Assembly: GCA_914767715.1 (NCBI GenBank) | Contig: OU612073.1 | Location: 23,746,001-23,810,000, forward strand | Reading direction: 5' to 3' | Origin: Membranipora membranacea | Lineage: Eukaryota > Bryozoa > Gymnolaemata > Cheilostomatida > Membraniporidae | Length of the DNA stretch: 64,000 nucleotides | Shown here: positions 50,276 to 59,734 of the stretch, piece by piece | How the letters are laid out: every line of letters starts with the position of its first letter | How positions within the stretch are numbered: the stretch's first letter is position 1 | Translations under genes and position numbers: made by a program | Notes under the pieces: model-generated | Databases searched by the model: none | What the model was told of the DNA's origin: nothing | Seen by the model: only the letters and a program-made list of their open reading frames with translations

Positions 50276-51068
50276 TCAAATTCCTCTATCAGGAGATATA
50301 TAAAAGCACAGCATCATTTTCATAAGACAAAAACAATCTTGGTGAGCTTGTATGAGGGCTTCAAGTAGCTCATTAGATGGCACATAGTTGGGTAGAATTT
50401 GAGATTCACCCACATGTTGAGCATACAAGTCCATCTGTAATGTTTTTCCATTAACCAAGGAGTTCTTGGAAATGTTCAACACATTTGATTTGGGTTGTTG
50501 CCTCAAGATTTTTTGTGCATTGTAAGCAAGTTTTAAGGTTGCCGTTAGAATTCCTTCTGCAAACAAAACACTGACTTTCTGACTTAAAGGGCAACCAAGG
50601 TTTCAAACAAGTTCTCATCGATTGATAGCAGATTGCACCTTCTGCAAAGGGAAAAAGCAAAAATCTAATTTGGATGCTTATTCAGCCAGAATTTTTGTGA
50701 AACAATTCATCCATCAGGTACTCAAACTCGGCTAAAATTGAATACCACATAGCAGTTTCCTGTTCCTGTTATTATTTAGCCTGTGCTCTATCATTATTAA
50801 AGCAATGTCTTGGAACCTTCCCTAAACTCTAATAATAATAATAATTATAGAGCACAGGCTAAATAATAACAGGAACAGGAAACTGCTATGTGGTATTCTC
50901 TTTTAGCTGAGTTTGAGTACCTGATGGTAGAAATATTTCACAAGAATTCTGGCTGAATAATCATCCGAATTATATTTTGTCTTTTTCCCCATGCAGAAGG
51001 TGCAATCTGCTATTAATCAATGGCCATCAATGAGAAGTTGTTTGAAACCTTGGTTGCCCTTTAAATCC
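50276..51068. mobile_element. Foldback with inverted copies of one exon-like sequence
   Basis: Arms at about 50581-50797 and 50849-51068 are inverted repeats around a ~50-bp centre containing (AAT)n. On the minus strand the left arm carries an acceptor (CCCTTTGCAG) and a frame with RTCLKPWLPFKSE continuing to CFVCRRNSNGNLKTCLQC, a paired-Cys pattern that could bind zinc. The right arm on the plus strand repeats it as RSCLKPWLPFKSVE after CCCCATGCAG. A second minus-strand open frame runs 50566-50276. The arrangement suggests a mobile element or inverted segmental duplication that captured or carries a coding exon; the family is not recognised. Confidence 0.6.
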
Positions 51069-51114
51069 GTTGAATGCTCAGAGTCAGTACTATATACCCA
51101 ACCTTTATACCCAA

Positions 51115-51285
51115 TATACCCTATATATATATTTAAAGGTATATACCTTTATATATTTAAAGGTATATACCTTTATATATTTAAAGGCATATACCTTTAT
51201 ATATTTAAAGGTATATACCTTTATACTCTTTATACCTATATACCTTTATATATTTAAAGGTATATACCTATATACCTATATACCC
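51115..51285. repeat. 24-bp tandem repeat whose unit is itself palindromic
   Basis: Units of CTTTATATATTTAAAGG plus TATATAC are repeated about five to six times. Both TTTAAA and GGTATATACC within each unit are self-complementary, so the array can form cruciforms in many registers. GTATATACC-type motifs continue irregularly to about 51310. Confidence 0.9.
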
Positions 51286-52309
51286 AACCAAGCCAGTACT
51301 ATATACCCAACCTTTCTGATGATGACCAAGGCCGGATTGTTTGCATGCAGGGACTGTTGAATTGACTGTGAGTTGTCCCCTCAGTGATGAGTGTGGCATA
51401 ACTCCTAAATCATAATAACTGTTTGCCGGGGGGGGGGGGGGAGGGTCGGACGGTGGGCAAGAGTATAGGAGGTCAGATTAGTCTGAGTGCTTTTTGGGTC
51501 ATTAATCATCTTACATCCTGCTACAGTGAATTATACAAAAAGAAAGAAAACTTAAAGGTTATTTAATGTTGAGTGATAAATCTGTGTGTATCAAAGCCCA
51601 TAGAATTTAGCAGAGGAAAGATATCCTTTTAACAATGGAAAACTGCCAATGAAAGGTAAACTGTGTATTCGAATTCACTGATGCAACCTTTTGAGAGATT
51701 GAAGTTGGATTTGTTTGTAGATCTAGCAATACAACAAAACTGTCATGGCTAAGAGCTGCAAAATATTGAAAACCTTGACGTCAATCTTGTTCGTCTTATA
51801 ACTATTTTTGATTGTAATAACATATCTGCCAGTGATCATTATATGGCATGTTTGAGCTTCAACTCTGATTAGCCTCATCAAATGATCCAAAATCTCAGAA
51901 ATTTGGATCCATTCCATTTCTGCCAAACTTTCTCTAGAATTAAATGGTTTTCACACTAAATGTCACTGAGATAATAAATTCTCGACAGAGCAGTTTTTCA
52001 CAGGGTTTTTGACAGATATTGTGTTGAGGTTTGGCAGGCGAAGCCAGCCAAGTTATCATCACTTATCTTGCATTAACACTTATCTGATCATATTTTAGGT
52101 GTATACATTCCTGACATCTTCTAGAGGCGTTGATTTGGTCCTTATAGAAGGATACAAAAAGTATGGTAGAGTTAAAGATCAGCTGCATCATATTGTTCAA
52201 TGATTTGAACAAAGCAAACAATTGCTACCTACTTATACTAGAGCGTAACATGCCAGTGTGTGCTGAAGAAGGGCTACTTGTGCTTTTGTGAGAAGTTACT
52301 GCCAGCATA

Positions 52310-52440
52310 AGCCAGAAGCAGCCTAGCAATAAGTGCTGTTCAAAATGATGGCACGGTCAATTTTTGATGGCATGATACTAATCATGTTTTCACTTCATTG
52401 GTGTATGTTCTGTAAAATTCACCAGGTGTACTCAGTTTTA
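52310..52440 (+). mobile_element. Solo terminus of the 1,973-bp foldback family
   Basis: GCCAGAAGCAGCCTAG, then ATGGCACGGTCAATTTTTGATG and TTCTGTAAAATTCACC followed by AGGTGTACTCAG, match the outer ~130 bp of the arms at 24803 and 26775. No second arm was found nearby, so this is a truncated or rearranged copy. Confidence 0.7.
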
Positions 52441-52498
52441 GCGTGTACACTCTATTGAAATAATTGAACTGATACTAAAGCGCTTGGTCCTACTAAAC

Positions 52499-52541
52499 AT
52501 GGTGCTGAGCTGAGAGAACAAGGCGCTCAGCTCAGCACCAT
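52499..52541. repeat. Perfect 16-bp-stem hairpin
   Basis: ATGGTGCTGAGCTGAG (52499-52514) and CTCAGCTCAGCACCAT (52526-52541) are exact reverse complements around an 11-nt loop. GC content is higher than in the flanks. Confidence 0.9.
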
Positions 52542-55535
52542 ATTAAGTCATGCTGGAATTTCTAGCAGATAATCGAAGAATCAATGCTAACGGAAATCAC
52601 AATTAACAAATAATACACCTGTTTATCTAATTTCCACCATCCCACTCATAATGTTGGGATTCAGATTTTGTGAAAGTATAAGTTGAACTATTATTATCAT
52701 TTGTAAGAATAGCTCTACAGGTCCTAGTTACAACCCCTGTAGTTAGTTTTGTCAAAACGTGTCAAAATGGTTTTGACTGTCTCATTTACTTGACCAGTAG
52801 GGACAGATATTAAAGCATGTTGCTTATCAGGCAGGTCCCAATATCGCCCAGCATCCACTGGTACATATGGCTACGTGTGCAGTGTATTGGCAAATAATCC
52901 ATTTTAAACCAGCCTAATAAACTTTATGTTATGATAATACAATTCAATTTTATTCCTTCAGTACCAGTATTAAAGTGTATATGTACAGTAATTGTGAGGA
53001 TATGTGATTCAACTTTGTTTTGTTAATTTGTTTGTTTGTTAATTTTGTTTATAAATAGCAATTGACCAAAAACAAATGCTACCTTGTTGATAAATGAACA
53101 AAATACCTTGATTAGTGTTACAACGTGCCTGAAATAATAATATCTATATTTTGTAGGTGGGATAAGCACCCAATGACTAGAAATTTTTGTGTAAAAACAA
53201 AATGAGTTTTAAGGTTTACCAATTTCGCTTTGTATAAACAAAAAGCTTCTGGGACAATTATTGTTTGGCCAAAATCTGGTAAGCGTATGAAAGCAATTGA
53301 TGACAGGGTGAAATATAATATCTATTTTACAATTATCCATAAGTTTTCACCCACAAGACCTTTAGCTACATAGGCCAGCCATGATAATATTGACACGATA
53401 AGGCCTCAAGACACCACTTGACTCTTTACTCGGAACTGAACTCACCGCTGTGTGGTATGTGGTGCATACATACGGCTATATGTGAGGCCTCTCATACCAA
53501 AGCCCTCCCTACCTGTCTATATGTCTGAAAGTTGGAAAATTGAGATTGAAGTGTTGGCAACGAGCAAAATGTTTTCACTGTTCCTTAAAAATTTGACATT
53601 GAATTCCTTTCTAAACCTGAACCTTTGTGAGAAAAGAAAATTTGAGGTAACCATTGTTTTGGCTTTTCATCATCTAATGCAGCAAGGTGATTTCAACGTT
53701 CATCTCGCTTCAAATCAGGAAGCCATCCTTATAAAGATTAAAAATTACTTGCATCATTTCTCTGTGACTTTTATCAGGGATATTTGGTCGTTAAAACTTT
53801 GTTTTGTGTTCCAGATTCCTTGTCATGCTCTGAGATACTGACCAGATAAAAGTCGCACTTGATCCGTTTGTGATGATGATTCCACAGAGGTATCAGGAAG
53901 CGTTTATTGCATGAAGCCAAAAATAAATTATACACTCTTGGCATGTTGGTTGTTTGGTTTCCTTCTACCACTAAAATTGTGCAGTCTTATAAGATATGGT
54001 GTCTTGTGTCATGTTTTGTAATGGTCTGGGTTTTGACCAATGATGATGTAATTGTTAACTAATGATTTGCTTGTTTGTTTGTTTTGTTTTTTTTTGTTTG
54101 TGATTACTTTAATTTGTCGATCAAGATACAATTGAATGCATATGATCCTAGAGGCGGCTCAAAATCTAAATGCGGCTCAAAATCTAAATGCAGGCAAATT
54201 GGATCATGCTTGATCTAACTCCATTCTACTGTCTCAGTGATACTCTAAAAGCCTTCAGAAAGCATTGCCAGTCACCTCCTATCTAGCCATGCCTGCCATC
54301 TAACAACCATTAACCATCCAGTACAGCTGCATCCGTCCTCTTCACCCTGCGGAGAAGTAGCTTTATTATCCCTCAACTGCCAACTCAATATTCCCACGCC
54401 AAGTGGCTACCGGAGACAGTTTGAGATGGACAGGAGACATCATATTATGTAGTTTGTGCACTGTCATCAAGTATGATAAAATAACAGCTGCAGAGATGAT
54501 AATAAGCTGAAACACTGATGGGTTATCATAATTATTATATTATACATGCCTACTGCACAGTATTATGAGCTTCCATACTGGTCGTCAATTTAAGCTGAGG
54601 ACTAAAACTGCAGCTCACAGATTTAAAGGGCCTTCAGACTCCGTCACTGCAATTGTAGTTGATTAGCCGAAACAGGGCTATCCAAATCCCTTATCATATC
54701 TGTACCATATATTAATTTCAGATCGGTCACGTCACAGTGGTTCAGCTTCTCTAAAAAAAGAGTGGTTTGTGGTCAGCCTTGGCGCTAAAACAGGATGGCT
54801 TTTAATTTTACTTCCTGGCCAACCACAAATGATCATCAGCCACTTTCAAAATCAAAAGGCATCAGGCAATGTCAGGCGTCAATTCTGAACTTGCTCCCAA
54901 ACGAGATATATGTGTCCTCTAGTTTTAAGGCACTAACGGCAGCAGTGGACACTTTGTGGTACATAATTATCGGACGCAGCCTGTCAGAAACCTCAAGCGA
55001 AGGCACCAATGCCTCCTCCACTCACCAACAGTGGCTGCTCCATCTTACAGGAATAACAGACGTTTATTTGGTCCAATTATAGCCCCTTCTATCTAGATAT
55101 TATCTATGATATTATATATCAATGCAATGTAGTTGGGTCAAAGAGAACATATATCTTGATAACAATACTCTGTGATGGCTGAATTGAAAATATAAGCCTT
55201 TCTAGGTCTACTGATATTCATTGTTTTTTTTTTCAGCATTGCATTTAGGCTGGCTTGTCAGATCACATTAAGCACACTAAACTAAATTTACAGACATCAT
55301 GCTCGGAAACGTTAAACATTCAAAATTTAAAATTCAATAACTTGATATGTTGTGTGGCCTGAACAGGATAAAACCAATGATGATGATAGAAAGTATCAAT
55401 AAGTCTCAACAGGCGGTCCGTGAGTAGGACATGCTTATATAATAGTCTGGGGGTTAATGATTAAAGAGGTTTAAAATATATTTAAAAATCCAGCATTCTA
55501 TAGATTTCCCTGAACAATGAGCAGGTTAATGCTCA

Positions 55536-56470
55536 AAGCCTTAATATAGACTTAATATACTATGCCGGAGATACCGATGAAATTAAAGTAGAAGTTGGCC
55601 TTCATCAGGGCTCAGCATTGAGCCCACTTTTGTTTATTATAATACTGGATATCATCTCGGAAGACACAGGAGAAGATACGCCCTGGAGCATGCTGTTTGC
55701 AGACGATCTTGTTTTAAGTGACGAAGAAAGGGACAATCTAGAGGAGCGGCTAGAGGACTGGAGGAGATGACTGGAAGATGTAGGACTCAAAATGAGCAGA
55801 TCTAAAACTGAGTATCTCCCACCTATAGGAAACACAGAAGAGATCAGGTTGAAAGAGTATGACAACACGCAGCGTACAAATCTACCTCAATGCAGTGCAT
55901 TCAAGTACCTCGGGACTACCATTCACCAGGAAGGAGGATGTAAAGCAGAGGTGGAGTTGCGTGTTAGCAAAGCCTGGAATAAGTGGAGAGAGTTGATGGG
56001 AGTGTTATGCGACAAGAAAGTCCCCAAGAGGTTGAAAGTGCTCGTCTACAAAACAGTAATACGCCCAGTGCTGTTATACGGGAATGAAACATGGCCAGTA
56101 ACCGACTACCTGGAAGATAAAATTAGCGTCTGTGAGATGAGAATGTTGAGATATTGCCTCGGAATCAGCCTGGAGGAGCATAGGAAAAACGAGAGTATTA
56201 TAGAAGAAGCAAATGTTATGGCAATAGCAGACTTGATGAAAAGAAGAAGGCTTGAATGGTTTGGACATGTCTGTCGTAGAGAGGAAGATGTAGATATCAG
56301 GAGAGCTTATGACATGAAAATACAAGGGAGAAGAAAGCGTGGGCGCCCAAAGCATAGATGGTCAGATACAATCAGGAAAGACCTACATTCATGACTCATG
56401 TGGCTTGAGAGAGGAAGATGCCCAGCACAGGAGCAGATGGAGAGGTTTGATTGAGCTACCCGTACAGGAC
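55536..56470 (+). pseudogene. 5'-truncated RTE-like LINE: 3' part of reverse transcriptase
   Basis: One frame reads GLHQGSALSPLLFIIILD, then FADDLVLSDEERDNL, KTEYLPP, KYLGTTIHQEGG, RPVLLYGNETWPV, RRLEWFGHVCRREED and GRRKRGRPKHRW. These are the palm, YLG and C-terminal motifs of RTE/BovB-like retrotransposon reverse transcriptase. A single in-frame TGA at 55768-55770 interrupts it; otherwise the frame is open to the stop at 56392-56394. The 5' end is cut off before the earlier reverse-transcriptase motifs, as usual for LINE copies. The 3' tail has a duplicated GGTGAGCATA, typical of RTE 3' ends. It is inactive but relatively young. Confidence 0.85.
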
Positions 56471-58045
56471 AGAACGGTGATAGGTGAGCATAGGTGAGCA
56501 TACTATATAGTATATCAAGTCTATGGGTTTAAGTAAAGATTGATTTAAAATCCAAGGATTCCCAAGATTTTCCCTGAACTATGAGTGGGCTGTAAAGATC
56601 TGGGTTTGCAAAGTGCAAAATAAAGTCTCCCACTTGCTCGCAGTTTTACTGTGTCGGCATTGAAGAGTAACTTATCAAGTCGCGCCACGTGTTCTCGCCA
56701 TAGCTGCCGCAATCTCGACCTGCCCTGACGCTTTCCCGTGTGAGCTTCACCTTGCCCGCTATTCACCACCATAGGTCACACCTCTCAGCTATTTTAAAAT
56801 CTTGAAAATCGTCAGAATTTAAATTTGAAACTAGAGATGTTCATCATAGCTAGAAAATTTAACTCTGTTCCCGGATATCATGGTGGTGTGTGGAGAGATC
56901 AAACAGGATATCATGAAACAGTGGAAATGATATAAGGCCAATTAAATGTTTGATCTTTTGCGTAAAGTAGTAGGGCCTATTTTTGTTTGTCATGATTGAT
57001 GTGCATATAATAACTGAAAAAGAGGGTTAGATAAGGTTAAGATTATCAGCTATCAACATTTATAAGTAATCTGGCTCAATTTAAAAACTATATAATATCA
57101 TATGTATATCTTCTTTATAAGCATTTTTTTAAAACTTTATTGGCATTAATGAATGATCTTTGGGCTTCAATCCTTTCGGTCTATAGTCCATCCTTTATTG
57201 TGGACATTGTGAGGCAAATTTTATTTACAGTTATCATCTCTTTATTACACATTGATTTGATTGAATACATGCCCCCTTCTCTGGCTTCACAAGGAACTGC
57301 AAGCAGGGATGATGTTATTTTATTACATACTTAACACTCAATGATTACACCAGAATGTGCCGCAGTATGAAATGTTCTAATATTTCACTCCTGACTCATC
57401 ATTCAGGATCTGATCCTATTAAATACATTGGACATTTGTCTTGCAATGGTAACACAGTCACATTGAGTGGTAATTATTCAGAGGGTATAATGTCCCACTG
57501 AGTACTTCCATCTTATCATACTGAAAGGTATCATTAGAGTTTCTCCTCCACTGATTCTTATGCTCTACTTCCTACTTATAGATAATATGAGAGTGTCTTC
57601 TCAATGTACTCTGTTTAATGATCTATGAGCTAAAATATGTGGAATATGCTGTGAGGGATGGGGAACGTTTCCTTTCTGAGAAGTTTCGCTCAATTGGAAC
57701 AAACAATACAGATAAATTTATATGAGTTCGAAAAAGAAGTAAGTAATGGTTTTTGATCTGGTACCATATACAAAAAATATATATGTCTGTGCATGATACT
57801 TTCAACACCGAGCTAGAGAAATGCATGCCTTCAATAAGCCGTCAATGACTAGTTGTAAGATTTCTCTTTCTGATATAAAGAGTCTCTCTGTCGATACAAA
57901 TACCTACAGTCCTACACTATAACAGTCATCACATGATAATCCCTAGTCATTGGTGAGCGAGCCTAAGCAGAGATCATGTGATCACCTGATGCCTCGCCTA
58001 AAGGGAGTGGTTACAATCTATGGTGTTGATTGATAAAGAGTCTCC

Positions 58046-58219
58046 CCTATCACCCCTATCACCCCTATCACCCCTATCACCCCTATCACCCCTATCACCC
58101 CTATCACCCCTATCACCCCTATCACACCTATCACACCTATCACACCTATCACACCTATCACACCTATCACACCTATCACACCTATCACACCTATCACACC
58201 TATCACACCTATCACACCT
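58046..58219. repeat. 9-bp satellite in two blocks: (CACCCCTAT)9 then (CACACCTAT)11
   Basis: About nine copies of CACCCCTAT are followed without mixing by about eleven of CACACCTAT. The period is a multiple of three, so stop-free frames appear on both strands. It is not a telomere repeat of any common animal type (TTAGGG or TTAGG). Confidence 0.95.
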
Positions 58220-58935
58220 AATTATATTTGTAACTGAAGAACACTAGAACAACCCTTTTCTTTAAACATTTCAAACCATCGCTGAGGCCTCACTAGAGTT
58301 CACATAACTACGCTGACAGTATTTTAATAGGATTGTTACTCCATGAAGGTTAACAATAGCACCAAGGATACTAAAATGAATTGATATCATCAAATAACTT
58401 CACTTAGATATCTACACTGTGCTGAATGTGACACAACAGTGGGTGACATCATCATCCTCATCATCTCGCTGAAGGAGATGATCTACATCACTAGGCATTG
58501 TTTGTCTTGTTACATCAGCGGCCTTAGAAAATTAATAACAGTCTAATAACTTCTACCAGTGTTCACTCTATATCTAAGTAGTTTATCAGCAAACACTTTC
58601 TAGAGTAAAGCTTCCCGGTAATTAGAGTTTCTCTAATGCGACCATTTCGTAATCGCAGATTCACATTCTGATGTAATGATTAGCAGGTAAATCAAACACA
58701 CTATGGGAATCAATCATAAATCTGAAACTATGGCTGAGATTTGTTATTACATATGGCAGAAGTCTATATGGTTATTTTTTGAGTCAAGGTAGAGCGTAGC
58801 TGCGATGTCAACAATCGATTGATTCCATTTTACAGAATAGAACCTTAAAGTACTGGGCTAATGAGGTGGTGCACGGGGATTAATCATAATTAGTATTTTC
58901 TGGTGGCAAGCAAGACCATTGGCTGATCAGTGTAA

Positions 58936-58971
58936 TTAGAGGCGGAGAATGGCCTTGGTCTCCGCCTCTAA
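58936..58971. repeat. Perfect 13-bp-stem hairpin
   Basis: TTAGAGGCGGAGA (58936-58948) and TCTCCGCCTCTAA (58959-58971) pair exactly around a 10-nt loop. No T-run follows, so a pol III or bacterial-type terminator is not indicated. Confidence 0.85.
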
Positions 58972-59646
58972 CAGCCAGTCTACATTGCGTTCTCAAGTGG
59001 TCAAACGTGTTATATAAGGAATTGTGATTCGCAGATACCCATAAATAAAGTTGAATAGAGGCCTATGATATATAGTTATTGTTATGTTGTTAAATTATAA
59101 CGTCAAAATCGACCAATAAGAGCTTGTAAAATTTGAAGCGGATGATTTGAAATCATTGGAACTGGGCGATTTTGGATGACATCAGATGTATTTTCACCAC
59201 TTTCCGATGCAAATTTTGGAAGGAAAATTTATTGGGCATGTGTATCAAAAAAAATTCACTACTGCTCCTCTTAACATTGACTGGCCCTTATATACTGGTC
59301 AAGCCACTTTAACCTAAAAATCTGAAAAAAACATGGCATATATTTTGAACCAAGCAGGCATAGCCTGTTGTCTGCGTATTAACTCACCAGCCTCAACTAG
59401 TTATGTCAGGTTTCATAAGCAATTCTCGATAGGCACAGGAATGTAGCCTCAGGGCTCTATGCGTCTCACAAGACTGCCAGTCATGGTGTCACATGATACT
59501 ACTTTGTATTGACGTCAGAACAATGAAGGGAGTTCATTGGTCAGAACGTCCTTGTGATTGAAAGGGATTAATGAATGGGGTGTTATTAAAACCTATTACG
59601 CTATGACCTATCGGACCATTATAATTACATACAAAATTCTCTGGCC

Positions 59647-59654
59647 TATATAAA
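59647..59654 (+). promoter_or_regulatory. TATA box (TATATAAA) of the monooxygenase gene
   Basis: TATATAAA lies in CCTATATAAACG. A start site about 30 nt downstream (near 59680) gives a short leader before the chosen start codon at 59735. Confidence 0.7.
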
Positions 59655-59734
59655 CGATAGTATACAGAACATAAGCATTCATTCAATCAATGCTTTCACT
59701 GCTGTTAAGTCGGGAGCATCTTATCCAAATTAAA

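Larger units (their letters stand above)
51311..55535. other. Intergenic region, repeat remnants, no gene recognised
   Basis: Contains a run of 14 G at about 51427-51440, the foldback terminus copy at 52310-52440 and the hairpin at 52499-52541 (both listed). Open frames at 53452-53841 (129 codons) and 54795-55082 (95 codons) have no motif, splice support or recognisable homology and are probably chance. A short tandem GCGGCTCAAAATCTAAAT duplication occurs at about 54153-54190, followed by GCAGGCAAATTGGATCATGC, which resembles part of the foldback interior near 25555. Confidence 0.5.
56471..59646. other. Intergenic region upstream of the monooxygenase gene
   Basis: No gene recognised. On the minus strand 56545-56772 is an open frame with RQLWREHVARLDKLLFN, GC-richer than its surroundings, which might be a repeat- or gene-derived exon but has no splice support I trust. 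The 9-bp satellite and a hairpin are listed separately. Confidence 0.5.

Noticed and set aside
50991-51360. IFKGIYLY-type repeat peptides
   Set aside because: Frames of the 24-bp palindromic tandem repeat, not a gene.
53452-53841. 129-codon protein
   Set aside because: No recognisable motif, no splice support, composition typical of AT-rich non-coding frames.
54795-55082. 95-codon protein
   Set aside because: No motif or splice context; an isolated chance frame.
58046-58219. Interstitial telomeric repeat
   Set aside because: The unit ATAGGGGTG/ATAGGTGTG is 9 bp and does not match common animal telomere repeats.
58018-58247. Ser-Pro-Leu / His-Leu-Ser and Gly-Val-Ile repeat proteins
   Set aside because: These are frames of the 9-bp satellite on both strands; no splice or start context.
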